DNA from: Saccoglossus kowalevskii
Taxonomy: Eukaryota > Hemichordata > Enteropneusta > Harrimaniidae
DNA: 48,902 nucleotides
Assembly (NCBI RefSeq): GCF_000003605.2
Contig: NW_003137829.1
Coordinates: forward strand, 340,190-389,091
Direction: 5' to 3'
Part shown: in pieces, positions 32,448 to 43,929 of the stretch
Layout of the letters: every line of letters starts with the position of its first letter
How positions within the stretch are numbered: the first letter of the stretch is position 1
Program-made: the position numbers and the translations under genes
Notes under the pieces: generated by a model
Database searches by the model: none
Told to the model about the DNA's origin: nothing
What the model saw: only the letters and a program-made list of their open reading frames with translations

Positions 32448-35400
32448 CTGTGGAACAATAAGGTGTAACAATCATGAGAAGGCCATCAATCGCCAATATA
32501 TACGGCGCGTTGTTAATACATTGTATACGGATGTTAAATGATTGACATATTGACGATTGCATAATACTAAAATAACATCAACATTTGCGACCATTGTATT
32601 TGAATGAAATCAAATAAATTTCTTTTAATCTTCACTCAATATAAAACATCAAATGATACAAGATCAGTAATGGAAATCACGTTGGCGACAATCCTAATTT
32701 TAGTTTTAATAAGTCATTCAAAATAGTCGTTGAATCATTAGCATATGTCTAAGAAGATAATCCACCAATTGTATTTATGTATGAGAACGTTAAGCGGACC
32801 CTACAAAATAGACCATTTTTCGTTCACTGCGAGAATCACGCGTTATGCGTGAAATCGAACGTAAAAACAGGACAAACAAAGGTCATAGCGTCGTAGTGGC
32901 GTCAAACATCGCGTGGGATTCGACAAACGCGAAGTATTTTGATGGACATTTCCATGCTTAATCATGTGCTGCCCACATTTCATGATAGGCAATTTCGATT
33001 AAGTAAGTGTATTCGGAAGCAATATTCTTCTGTCGAAGATCTATCAGTCGATGTGAGTTACGAAATAAAGAAATTCTAGTTCAAAATCAAATCGTTCGAC
33101 TTTTGCGGCAGACGTTCGACGCGCGTCTTTCATACGTCTCGCGAGATCTCGCAATTGTACGGAAAATCACCTATTACGCTCGCCACAGCTGACTTGGTTG
33201 CAAAATGCAGTCGGTACGAGAGGGCACGTTGGAAGAGAGCGCTACGCTATAAAATTGTATGTTTAAGCTCGGAAAGAATGCTATGCAGACTTAAGAACCG
33301 CTTCAGACTGCTTATGGATTAAAATGCATCGGCAGAGCATAAGTGTTTCGTTGGCACAAAAAGTTTAAGGGTGACAGAGAGTCTGTGAGAGACGATAGGT
33401 GTGGGAGGTTGAGGGAAGTTAGAACACCGGAGCTGATGGGGAAATTTCGTACTTTTAAGGACGAAGACCGTTGGGTTGTCGTGTTAAGCAATTTGATCGT
33501 TATTATTGAAAACACTGATTATTGTATTGTCGAAGTTTCTTAAATACTGTACTTTATATATTTGATTACATGTATCATTTTTTGCTTTAAACCACGTCTA
33601 TAAATAGACATGTTGGTGACATAAGTGCGAACGTGATAGAAAACACCACTTTATTACGCATTTCTATAATGGTAACTTTCGACCAATGAGGGACATTCCC
33701 GCCTAGGGTTCAGAATCCCACCGAGCCTATAAATAGGACGCGCAAGTGTTTTAGCGCTAGTCTTTACCGTGTTCTTGTGTTCTACATTTGTTTACATATC
33801 TCTTTATGGTAAAATTTCCGATGTATCAGTGGATATACTGTATTGATGTAATAAACTACTCTTACGCGTTTATTACTTACGTATTCGTTTCCTGTGATTG
33901 ATTTGTTTGCATAGCCTGGCATTTCTTACTTATTTTGAATATAACCCAGTCACGAATCATAACCCCACATGGGTGTCGGTAAAGACAATTATAGTGTAGA
34001 GTTCGAAGTCAGTGTGGGAACTGTGGAGTTCATGATGAACTTAACACGCAGAGGATTTGTGTGAAGTTCGTCCCAAGAGTGGCATTTCCACCAGGACAAC
34101 GCATCAGTCCACAACTCCATCCGTATGTCCAAATATTTGATCGAGGTGGGCATCAAGACAGTTTATCACCCTCCCTACAGTCCAGAACATGCTCCCTGTG
34201 AATTATGGTTGTTCTCTAAGCTCAGAGGCAGCCGTTTTGAAACCATTGAGAAACTGAATAAGGCTGTGACAAGGGTCGTGGACACGTTCATGCCAGAGAA
34301 CTTCCAGGGCCTTCGAGAGTTGTCGGGACGATACAACACGTGCATTGCATCTGGAGGGGGGACTTTGAAAGGGACTAGAGTTTCGTGCTTGTCCGGGGAA
34401 AAATGTGTCCCAAAACTTATTGAAGGCACCTCGTATATACTTGGTTTATTATATGCGCTCGCTGACAGGCTAAATACAAAATTTAGACATAACCACGATA
34501 TATCTTGTATCGAATTTTATAGCTGAGGGCTCGTAGCGACGATAATGTACTAGTACTTCTGTTTTTCTGATATATTTTGCGATATCATTTGTGATCTCGA
34601 ACAGCACCGTGATGTAAAAGTTCATCTCGGTGATTGGTTATGAATGTGTCATGGCTACATACACTGTACCAGTACCCATATATTACATGTATTTATAAAC
34701 GCTGAGGCCAAGGCTAATTTAAACGATTGCATGTTATCCCTAAGGTCTATGCTTATCCAGAAAATGGGACACTCTAATAGCTGTTGTAAGAATAGAGTAG
34801 ATCATAACAAAGGGACTGTGGTCGCGTGATATCTGTACTTCTCCTTGACTACGAAGTTATTGTACATTTAAGTCTCTTCTGAAAACGCTTATTAATTATT
34901 GCAAAAATAGTTTTCTAGGCCCAAGTTACGTATTTCAGTCATCAATGTGACACTGATAAGTGAGAATACACCAGAGTGTTAAAGCGAGGGAGTCGCCACC
35001 TATGCATGCGTCAGATGGCCATAGCGTGTCATTGTTTACAAACAAGCGTCTACCATGAGCATTTGCGATTTTAGCGTGTGTTGTTATCGTCGCTTGCAAC
35101 TCAATTCCCGCGCGTGCACAGGTGACGACCCTCCCGCTTTAAGTCAAATTGTTTCCTGTCGTTTCTCCTCTTAAAATAAAGTGACGCGCTTCAATAACCA
35201 GACACCCTTCTCCTCATCAGGGGCTAAATCTCACCTGCTGCAACTTTAATAAACAACATGCCATCGTGACGAAGCATACCATACAACTGTGACAACACAC
35301 TTCCCGCATCTCTGAAGAAATATACACTGTGGAAGGCGTGGATGAGGTCAAAGTTCTCGGAGGCGCCACCTTCTGCGAGATATTCGTTGATTCCTTCTTC

Positions 35401-36048
35401 GTGAAAGTCAAAAGTCACGGAGTTCCATCGATTTTCATAAGATTGAATCAGCCTCTTGAAGTCATTTAATGGACTGCTAGCAGGCTCAACAACACAATAA
35501 TGTATGTCATCATAGGTGTCCAGCAAAGTGTTAATCACAAATTGATCAACCTCCCCTGTTAGCAAAAAAAATGTTTTCAACATTGCAACTAACTGATTGA
35601 TTAATTTATCAATAATTATTAATATGTCTAATTAACAAAAAACAGTCAACCATATTGGAATACTAGTAATAAACACAAAATTGTATGATATAATACCATA
35701 GGTTTAACATGATAAACAACATTTCCCTTAAAATGTAATTATAATCTACATCGTCCATTCTTTATAATTGGCATGGACACTGACAAATTGAACGGGGACT
35801 ATGTCATTGATTTGTGAAAGTTGACTTCGGCGTTATCACTACGACTTACCATTGCCAGATCCTATTGCAAGAACACGGGGTTTCTTCGACACACCTAGTC
35901 GTAAAATATCTGCCATTTCTTGTTTATAATTATCTTCCCTGGACTTCAAACCATGGTCCATCATTGTCTGGAATCTCTCGTTATATTCCTTTGTGTATTC
36001 CGATAATGCTCGAACTGATTTCGCCATAATTGTCGTTGTATTTTGCAA
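32104..36048 (-). CDS. HNMT-like SAM-dependent methyltransferase, three coding exons
   Basis: A small-molecule methyltransferase of the histamine N-methyltransferase family. Coding exons in reading order: 36027-35850, 35555-35235 and 32447-32104, all GT-AG and phase 1, giving 280 residues against 292 in human HNMT. Visible: AdoMet motif VLAIGSGNGEVD (52-63), acidic motif VVEP (E83) after strand 2, FDLIHAFHSVYFFRD (128-142) and the C-terminal MNITECFNENSEDGNKMLDF block. The fold and length fit the family, but positions that hold histamine in human HNMT differ: H135 stands where human has Q143, and L270 where human has N283. The substrate is therefore unlikely to be assumed histamine. An acceptor at 36049 implies a 21-bp 5'UTR piece and a further upstream exon. 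Intron 2 is filled with transposons. Confidence 0.85.
32808..33174 (+). mobile_element. MITE family C, copy 2 (367 bp)
   Basis: A full-length relative of 27610-27975. The right end reads GTACGGAAAATCACCTAT and is the reverse complement of the copy 1 left end ATAGGTGATTTTCCGT. Its own left end is more diverged. It lies in HNMT-like intron 2, 40 bp left of the mariner relic. Confidence 0.85.
33215..34435 (+). pseudogene. degenerate mariner transposon, interrupted by a solo LTR
   Basis: Tc1/mariner DD34D-type relic. Left of the LTR it encodes KLGKNA, VFRWHKKFKGDRESV and RTPELMGKF, typical of the N-terminal DNA-binding part, with an in-frame stop just before VFRWH. Right of the LTR it resumes with FEVSVGTV and VKFVPRV, then jumps by an internal deletion and frameshift to WHFHQDNASVHNSI and YHPPYSPEHAPCELWLF, the region of the later catalytic aspartates. 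The right end, read inward as TACGAGGTGCCTTCAATAAG, resembles mariner termini; the left end TACGAGAGGGCACGTT is a poor match. It cannot encode a working transposase. Confidence 0.85.
33477..33969. mobile_element. solo LTR (493 bp) inside the mariner
   Basis: Begins TGTCGTGTTAAGC and ends AACCCCACA (TG...CA), flanked on both sides by the 5-bp duplication TGGGT (33472-33476 and 33970-33974). Inside are a TATA box (TATAAATA, 33729-33736) and a poly(A) signal (AATAAA, 33850-33855) in the order expected of U3-R-U5 on the plus strand. The mariner reading frame resumes across the insertion when one copy of the duplication is counted. No internal retroelement sequence remains, so it is a solo LTR. 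The 5-bp duplication fits Gypsy- or BEL-type elements; the family is not determined. Confidence 0.82.
34979..35142 (+). mobile_element. complete TTAA-flanked MITE, family A (164 bp)
   Basis: The left end TTAAAGCGAGGGAGTCGCCA and the right end (GCGTGCACAGGTGACGACCC then TCCCGCTTTAA) are inverted repeats bounded by TTAA. The interior carries AGATGGCCATAGCGTGTCAT and TTTACAAACAAGCGTCTACC, shared with the other copies. It lies close to the exon 2 donor side of HNMT-like intron 2. Confidence 0.88.
35235..35555 (-). CDS. HNMT-like gene coding exon 2 (residues 60-166)
   Basis: The acceptor is TTTTGCTAACAG and the donor is GTGAGA at 35234. It completes the glycine of the AdoMet motif (G60) and encodes EVDQFVINTLL, CVVEPASSPLNDFKRL (E83) and NFDLIHAFHSVYFFRD. 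It ends in DGMLFIKVAA. Confidence 0.88.
35850..36048 (-). CDS. HNMT-like gene coding exon 1 (residues 1-59) with 21 bp 5'UTR
   Basis: ATG at 36027 (MAKSVRALSEYTKEYNERF). The donor GTAAGT starts at 35849. A pyrimidine-rich stretch ending TATACACAG precedes 36048, suggesting an acceptor and an upstream non-coding exon. The open frame runs about 30 codons further upstream, but those codons cover that pyrimidine tract and do not look coding. Confidence 0.8.
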
Positions 36049-36340
36049 CTGTGTATACAAAAGATAGACAATGACAGAAGCATATACTATTTTCAACGAT
36101 TGTCCACGATTACGCAATGATTATCAAGAGTTAGCAATTAGTGACGTCAATATGTGATATATTTTCGCTGTATTGGGTTACAGGCCTGATGAGAATATGT
36201 ATTTTCAGTGATTTCCCAGTAATAAATTGACAGATAGTTCCAGAATTTACCAAATATTTCAGAAAAATAAGTAACAATAATATACATTGTTATAGACAGT
36301 AGTTGCCTTTCATTGCTTTTTTAAAAAAAAACTATTAATA

Positions 36341-36375
36341 AAAATAAAATTAATAATAATAATAATAATAATATC
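36341..36375. repeat. AAT trinucleotide microsatellite
   Basis: A run of TAATAATAATAATAATAATA plus flanking AT-rich sequence, directly visible. Confidence 0.85.
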
Positions 36376-37702
36376 CTACAATGAAAAAAATTACATGGCA
36401 TTTACTATCGACACAACAAATCCATTCCCTTCATATTTGTAAATATTTATAAATTTCACAATTCAAATGGAAGCGACCTCTATGGACAACAGATGTATTT
36501 ATAAAAGAGTATGGAAGAAATCCATATACCCTAATAGTTTGAAAACGGGGCATGGGTGTCTGTCACCATTTTGTTTCACAAATTATGCGAAGCGAAACAG
36601 ATCATTCATGTTAAACCTCAGAATTATGTTCAATGATAAGGCAATCGTTTTCTGGAAGCTGACTGAAAATAATTTTACTTCACGCGCGATTTGAGCAAAA
36701 TTCAAGATGGCGCCAAGCACGATTCGTGTGTCGCCGCTGATCAGAATTATGCGGTCGTTGATTGGCTGGTGACCCGTACTGTCAAGAGTTTGGCTGATGT
36801 ATGAACATGAAGCTTTCGATGATGAAACATTTTTAAACCTGGGAAATATAATATGTATTTCCAGAAGATTTTTAATTAGTTTCTATGAGTCCAATTGTTA
36901 ATGTCCCTAAATAGACCACAATACTATTTTGTATCGAATTGTAACAATCTACCGAGATGAAAAAAATAAGCACATTTGTGTACCATAACGTAAAGGTGAT
37001 ACGACAGTCAATGACACTAAGGCCACACTGATTTAATTTTATGGATGACATCCTCTGAAGATCCCAAAACTAATGCGAGAGGGCGAAAAAAAAAAAATTC
37101 GACCAAAAAAAAATGCTACTAAAACCACAGGACTACGGAGCAATTATTACGAATTTAACCACAGTGTATCAAAAAAACAACAAGTCTTTATTTGTAGGAG
37201 GCACATGCTGATGTACACATTTCGTACTGTATTACTGTCACAGGTATCAGCTTTGATTTTGAAAAGGCAAGAGGATAAGGCAGATGTTAGCTTTGCCAAA
37301 GGCATACACATCAACTCAATAATAAAGAAAAACTTACTGTGCTGTATTGAAAAAAAAATAATTAAAAATGAACAATAAGTTTGTCAACAGCAGTCTGGAA
37401 ATTAACTTCTTTGACATTCAAACTACAACTTTTAAAGTGACACTTCAGATAGACTAAAGCATAAGTGTAGACACAAATTCTTTAGAACTACTTCAACTAT
37501 GTAACAAATTATAAGAGGCTCGATATTGAAAAAAAAAACACCAACAGAGAGTCAACAAAAATTTGGATGCAGAAAATTATGTACATGTATCTTGATGAAA
37601 ATGCGTCATATGATCAAAATATTACTGAATGTGTGTGCAAGCAAATTATCCGAATCAGAAAATGAAAAAAAAATAATAAGAAACTTTCTTCACCCCGTAA
37701 GG
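36376..37702. other. intergenic, nothing recognised
   Basis: AT-rich. One CAAGATGGCGCC stretch near 36703 resembles a YY1-type promoter element on the plus strand, but I find no gene start beside it. The 101-codon frame at 37073-37378 is lysine-rich low-complexity sequence. Confidence 0.35.
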
Positions 37703-38325
37703 NNNNNNNNNNNNNNNNNNNNNNNNNNNNNNNNNNNNNNNNNNNNNNNNNNNNNNNNNNNNNNNNNNNNNNNNNNNNNNNNNNNNNNNNNNNNNNNNNN
37801 NNNNNNNNNNNNNNNNNNNNNNNNNNNNNNNNNNNNNNNNNNNNNNNNNNNNNNNNNNNNNNNNNNNNNNNNNNNNNNNNNNNNNNNNNNNNNNNNNNNN
37901 NNNNNNNNNNNNNNNNNNNNNNNNNNNNNNNNNNNNNNNNNNNNNNNNNNNNNNNNNNNNNNNNNNNNNNNNNNNNNNNNNNNNNNNNNNNNNNNNNNNN
38001 NNNNNNNNNNNNNNNNNNNNNNNNNNNNNNNNNNNNNNNNNNNNNNNNNNNNNNNNNNNNNNNNNNNNNNNNNNNNNNNNNNNNNNNNNNNNNNNNNNNN
38101 NNNNNNNNNNNNNNNNNNNNNNNNNNNNNNNNNNNNNNNNNNNNNNNNNNNNNNNNNNNNNNNNNNNNNNNNNNNNNNNNNNNNNNNNNNNNNNNNNNNN
38201 NNNNNNNNNNNNNNNNNNNNNNNNNNNNNNNNNNNNNNNNNNNNNNNNNNNNNNNNNNNNNNNNNNNNNNNNNNNNNNNNNNNNNNNNNNNNNNNNNNNN
38301 NNNNNNNNNNNNNNNNNNNNNNNNN
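37703..38325. other. assembly gap (623 N)
   Basis: A run of N in intergenic sequence. Open frames that cross it are artefacts. Confidence 1.
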
Positions 38326-38504
38326 TCGGCGCTTTGCGACAATATGAGTCGGCAAGTTCCGGACAGAAAACCGATCTGTAGAGACTCGTCGTCGGAGATT
38401 TTTTTTTTTTTTTTTTTGAGAACAGGCGAAAACTAATGCGCGCGTGGATGTCATCCATAAAATTAAATCGGTGTAGCTAAGCGGTACTTTCAAATGGGAA
38501 AGTG

Positions 38505-38840
38505 TTAAAATTGAATAATGGCCACCAAAGTACTGGCCCATACACCATATTTCAAAATACTCAAAATGAATGTTCCTTGATACATTGTAGATGCACGTCG
38601 ATGCCTATTTGCCATATATAGCCTAAAACAGTCTCTAAAATACATAAGCAACATTATTGCCGTTTCAACAAAAACTCCGATGTCCACAGTGTCGAGCACT
38701 GCACTCAAATACAACATTACAAGGACACGCACCTGTTGCTGATTGGATTTCACAAGAGCAGCTTCTGTGCTGTCGTTCACTGAATGATACTTCCCCTCTA
38801 CTGACTTTTTCGAAATATTGCAAGTAATTGACTGGCGACC
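38505..38840 (-). other. unidentified minus-strand open frame with hydrophobic segments
   Basis: A frame of at least 91 codons encodes NDSTEAALVKSNQQQ, then hydrophobic VRVLVMLYLSAVLDTV and VFVETAIMLLMYF, a basic turn (YMANRHRR) and a final hydrophobic GVWASTLVAIIQF before a stop. The composition looks more protein-like than its surroundings and could be the last exon of a membrane protein or a relic. No family recognised and no convincing acceptor found. Confidence 0.25.
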
Positions 38841-38859
38841 ACTCTTTCAATTATCTTAG

Positions 38860-39957
38860 AAAGAAAGGGCATTTGACACTGGGCGATAGTGTCAAATATA
38901 AGGCCCGGCATCTTCATGAAAGAAAAAAATACTGATCGTTCAAACTTTACAGAAATAACACTCCGAACAAATGATAAATTTAAAATACACTAAACACATC
39001 AACGAGACAACCAGTTAATACTTTAGGACCCTATTCGCGTTACTTGGTGGGTGATGAATTTAACACTTTCACAATATTGACAATAAACAATTAACAGGCA
39101 CAAAAGTACTGGTGTCACTAAATTTTGGTATAATCATATAAATAATATGAACGCAAAAAAATATTCAAATGCCAAATCTGATATAGTACATCTTTCCCGG
39201 TATTTGATAACTTATCGTTGATTTTAAATAATTGCTTTTGGTCTTCCACATTCTTAGTGATTGCATGCGAGAAATACTCGACTTTAAGGTTCTGTGTTAC
39301 ACAGTTCATTTCATTCCTCTTTTTTCGACGCAATAACTGCTTTCGCTTTTCAAATTTGCTCTTTTCAAATAAAAAAATATGAATAAAAAAAACACCAACT
39401 AAATTATATTTGGAAAAAAATCTCTAACTAGGATCTTATTTTAATGAGATTGCCTTAGTCTGTATGAACATACACATCAGGAACACATGAGAACCGACTC
39501 CGTTAATATCAATTTACGAAGACTTTAAATATCTAAATTTACAGAGGGTGTGTATTTCGGGAATTTCAGGAGTAGATCTCATGTAAATATCTAACGGGCG
39601 AATTCTTCTATTTAAAAATCGTCATACTCATAAATAAATAAGTATTAACAAAAAATTACAGCAGCGCTATTGTTTTGAACTATGTTGTCCTCCAATAACA
39701 AATACTGTTTTTGAAAGATATAGTTGTATAACCAAAACAAAACTTCAGGAGGTTATGATTTTAGAAAAACTGCACAGAGAAAATTGCAACCCCCCCAAAA
39801 AAACTAAACTTTTACACGGAAAATTATAGAAAGGAAACTATATTTATTCAACTACTTTAACAAACTTGAAAGAGGAACGTATACAAATACAGAAACATCA
39901 TCTTGGAAAAAAAACATCTAGCTCAAATGTGAAGTAAAAATATGCAGTTTAATTTCA
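38860..39957. other. intergenic, nothing recognised
   Basis: AT-rich sequence without recognised protein or element. Confidence 0.35.
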
Positions 39958-40210
39958 ATCGGATTCGACAAACGTGAAAGTGTTGTGGGGGAATTTCCAC
40001 GCTTAACCATGCTGTACACATAAAAGGATGGTCTTGTTAGATTAAGTAATGGTATCTCAAGACAATACCCCCCCCCCTCAGAGATTGGGAATTCGACATT
40101 GACCTATAAACAAATTTAAATTCAAATCGTTCGGTTTTTGTAGCAGACATTTGGTCTGCGCCTTTCATGCAATATGCGAGATCTCAGAGTGAATGGAATA
40201 TCAGCTATTA
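39958..40210 (+). mobile_element. decayed MITE family C, copy 3
   Basis: Shares GGATTCGACAAACGTGAA, the TTTCCACGCTTAA block, AAATTCAAATCGTTCGGTTT, the GCAGACATTTGG segment and a GCGAGATCTC right part with the copies at 27610-27975 and 32808-33174. The left end is missing and a poly-C tract is inserted. Confidence 0.7.
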
Positions 40211-40439
40211 TGTAAGGATGTTGGATTGCATATACTTAATGGTAGAATGATTTCCGATACACATGGTAATGATATTTGTATAGAGCATGTAGATGATAAA
40301 CAACAGCTTTTTTCGTGAAATATAAATAATCTTGATCAGCCACGTAGTTTGCCCACATATTTGATTTCGTAAAAAAACGTAAATTGTGCAATTACGTGTA
40401 GTGTGTTAAGGGGATTGATCCGAAATTTCGAACAAGCAT

Positions 40440-40920
40440 TTCACTCTGGAGATGCATTCTTTATTTAAACAAACAGCCTCTCGGTCCGGTTCCGGAATGC
40501 TAGAAATGCTTGATTTTTGATGATTATTAGGACAAAAATGACACCATTCGGCCATTTTGAATCGGATTGTTAACCAATATATCTATATAGCTATCAGATT
40601 ATGTATAAGGTGAATAGTATGACACTAGAACCACACTAATTAAAGAAAAATGGCCGCCAGTTTACCAATTTGAATCTGATCTGGAAAAACCAAAAGACGT
40701 GCATAAAGGTCATATGATAACTATGCACCAAGTTTTAAAACAGCCGAGAAATGCTTGATGTCGATGATTTTTCAGTACAAAAATGCCCGCCATTTGGTCA
40801 TCTTAAATCGGACCATGAAACAATTTGATGTGCATATGTATAATATTATGTAAGATGTATGTGTGAAGTTTGAATGTAATCGATTCAAGCATGTCTAAGA
40901 TAAAGGTCCGGACGAGAGAT
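40440..40920. repeat. degenerate tandem repeat region
   Basis: Diverged repeats of GAAATGCTTGAT, a short spacer, ACAAAAATG, then GGCCATTTTGAATCGGAT. Two clear copies start near 40502 and 40747, with a partial one near 40650 (ATGGCCGCCA then GAATCTGATC). Non-coding. Confidence 0.5.
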
Positions 40921-41089
40921 TTTCGTATTTCGATTTTCCTAACAGTACCTGTAACGTCTAATTATCACTAATATATGATTAAAACATGACAGATTGATTG
41001 AAAAATGCCAAACTATAATTTCCATCTCTTAAACCGTCGTAACCTTTGAAAATGGTCATGAGTAAAATGTAAGCATGTAATTGTAATTA

Positions 41090-41580
41090 ACGAAATGTAG
41101 AGATGGCAAACTGGTTGTGAATGGGTCAAACATGTTGAATCTTATTTGTGTCGGCAGCAATGCGATATTTTGAATATTTTGTTGTTGTTGTTTTATTATA
41201 AATATTTCTTGTTCCTAATGTTTATAGTTAATCAATGCGCATATACGCACAGTCATTTGTTATTTCGCACAATCATTTGGAAATTCGCAGTTTCTTCTGA
41301 CAGGCGTTCGCTTCATGATAAATCTTCGTATGATATAACAACAAAAAGTTGCAGCAGTCATAGTAATAACTAGATATCTACCGCATCCTTAAAACTGTTC
41401 CCTGGCGTATCTATTAAGTTTCTAGCCTGCTTCTTGATTACAACTCCAAAAATATGGAGATGACAAACAGGTTGTGAATAGCCAATTACTAGTATAAAAC
41501 ATGTTTAATTTATTTGTGTGTCGAAAGCAATGTTGTTGTTTTATTTCTTGTTCCTGGTGTTGAATATTTTCAATGTCATT
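41090..41580. repeat. imperfect direct duplication
   Basis: About 41094-41240 and 41450-41565 share AGATGGCAAACTGGTTGTGA (AGATGACAAACAGGTTGTGA in the second), then CAAACATGTT, TTATTTGTGTCG and GCAATG with TGTTGTTGTTTTAT. The offset is about 355 bp. No gene. Confidence 0.55.
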
Positions 41581-43900
41581 CGAACATTTTGTTGTCTAAC
41601 TTCGGAAGACTTACGATGAACAACACTTTTGTATGTCAGTCTTATTAAATTGCGATCATAGCGACCCGCCATTTTTTGGTAATCATTGTTCCTGAACTAT
41701 GCTCTCGAACCCTGGATTATTTTACATAGTATTGTATATAGATGTTTTCTTGGGACCTGGGTGAATAAAAGCAATCACATGTTTTTGCTTCATTAAGTTC
41801 AGTTAATTCTTTTCATAGAGTCAGATTTCATTTAGTTATCTTTAAAATAGCCTGGGGGTAATCAGTCAAACCCAAGCACGCCACAAGGTCACAGTATCTT
41901 TCACGCTCTGAATGGTTTGCCACGACCCAGTGTAAACTCGGACATTGACCGAGTTTGACTGGAAGACAAAAGCAAAACTGAACAACACTACAAAGCCCGA
42001 CCTGCACATGACACGCCTAAAAGACGCGAAAACCCAGCTTTCGAAACATAGGGCATATAACTTGGGATTTTCGGAATATAGGCACGTTATCGATTGAACA
42101 GAATTCCTCCGCTAATTTCAAATAGTCAAGAAAAACTCTGCAATTACATTATTTGTGCCCACGATGTTTTCGTTTCGACCCTGCAAATGGGGTCAACCAT
42201 TAAATGTACTAAAAACAAAGAAATGAGAACGAAAAAGCGCCCAGCAATCAAGAAATATGCACCATAGTGTACAAAAACTACTTAGAAAACACCTTGAGCA
42301 GGTAATAGTACTCACTCGAGTCACAGAGATGTAAAATCAATGATTTTCAGGGAGCACAGACCATACTTGTGTATGGTTATTAACATACATACATACACAC
42401 GTCATACGATGTACGTCGTTCAATTACAATGATCAACGAGGAAGTACCATGCAGGCTTGCACTACATCCATACACAGTTTATTGACAAGGTCGGTAATCT
42501 CAATATATTCGCTATCAATTTAAATAGCAGAAGCTCAGACTTTTTTTTATCTCCACTTGTAGCAAGAATAAACATGGTCAAGTCAATGTCGATTCAGCTA
42601 ACCCACCTCTACTTTGAACCTAGAAAGTACAAACAAATTCAACAACACAAGAGTATACTAGTAAATGCCAGACAACGTTACCAAAAAAAAAGACATGCAG
42701 GAACCAATTGCAATATATTAAAGAACAACTGGCAAACATTATTAACTACATGAGTAAATAACTTTTAGTTTAATTTGTGTATTCACTGTTTATTCTTTTC
42801 TTTTTATTCTCTTCTTTTCTTTTCTCATTATTGTTGCTTGTAAAGCCGTGAACAGAAAATTAGAGGCAATTCTTTTTAGATAATATCAATGGATATGATT
42901 TTATTAACCTATTAGAAACCAAAACAAATACTAATTCATGTATAGATTATAATCACTTTAATTAATTTTGCTCAACAACACACAAAAAAAAGAGTACGAT
43001 CAAATTTTCGACATTAAAAGCATTCACACGAAAAGTATCAAACAGCTAGGATGATTTCATTTTGATTCATTTAGCGACTAACAACTTGGAACTAAGATGA
43101 GTGTCACCAGTCTGGGATACACCTAAAAGTATATGAATGTATTCTCTTTGGCTATATGAGCAATCATAGAGGTATGTTTTATTGACTAAATAATTCACAT
43201 ATTTGAATACCAAGTTGATATCAATAGTTGATAGCAATATATCCATGCTAACCGAGTCCAGACTCACATTTTAGTGAATTGTTCGTCTCGTGGACCTGAT
43301 GACTTTAGTAATTATAGAAGTACCAATTAGCCATTCTTCAACAATCAGTAGTCAAGAAAAATATACTGACAAAATCGATGGAATCGGAACATCATAAACT
43401 CCCATAAGGGAGTCAGACCAGGTGCACGTGAATGGTAAGCATCTGCTGCGGGCATGTCGAACCCGCCCTGATGTTCCAGTCATGTAAGCGAAAAATGTCA
43501 AAACAAGTTTACTAGACAAACAACCACACCAAACCACAAGGACAAACAGTTGTCTTGTATGATATTGGATAGTGGGTCTGTTTTAATGATACATGTATAA
43601 CATTGCTCACTTTAAATTGACAAATATATACCAAATTGTGTACAAACAATTTGCGCAATGAGCAGTTCATAACTATATGCCGGGCTATGTTTTTCATAGT
43701 TGTGTTTGGACCCTATACATAGGGTATTATATACTGTACATTTAGAAACTGCTAAATTAATTTGCCAGATAGAAAAAATTGAAAGTTTAGGTGACTTTTA
43801 TTTTGAAATGTACAATATAAAGTATACAATGGGCAATTAAAGCTATCATTACTGGTTACGAATATTTATAATAGTTGTGTGTGGCACACACACACTAACA
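41581..43900. other. intergenic, nothing recognised
   Basis: Several short frames without family resemblance and a CTTTTCTTTTT-type pyrimidine tract near 42790-42830. Confidence 0.35.
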
Positions 43901-43929
43901 TATCAAAGTAACACACACGTTTTAATATT

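Noticed and set aside
32448-32562. Upstream extension of the HNMT-like exon 3 frame, starting at an ATG at 32562
   Set aside because: It crosses a good acceptor (TTGTTCCACAG) that joins exon 2 in phase. However, its IDGLLMIVTPYCSTG resembles the family sequence at this point, so a second, alternative upstream exon or gene relic is not fully excluded.
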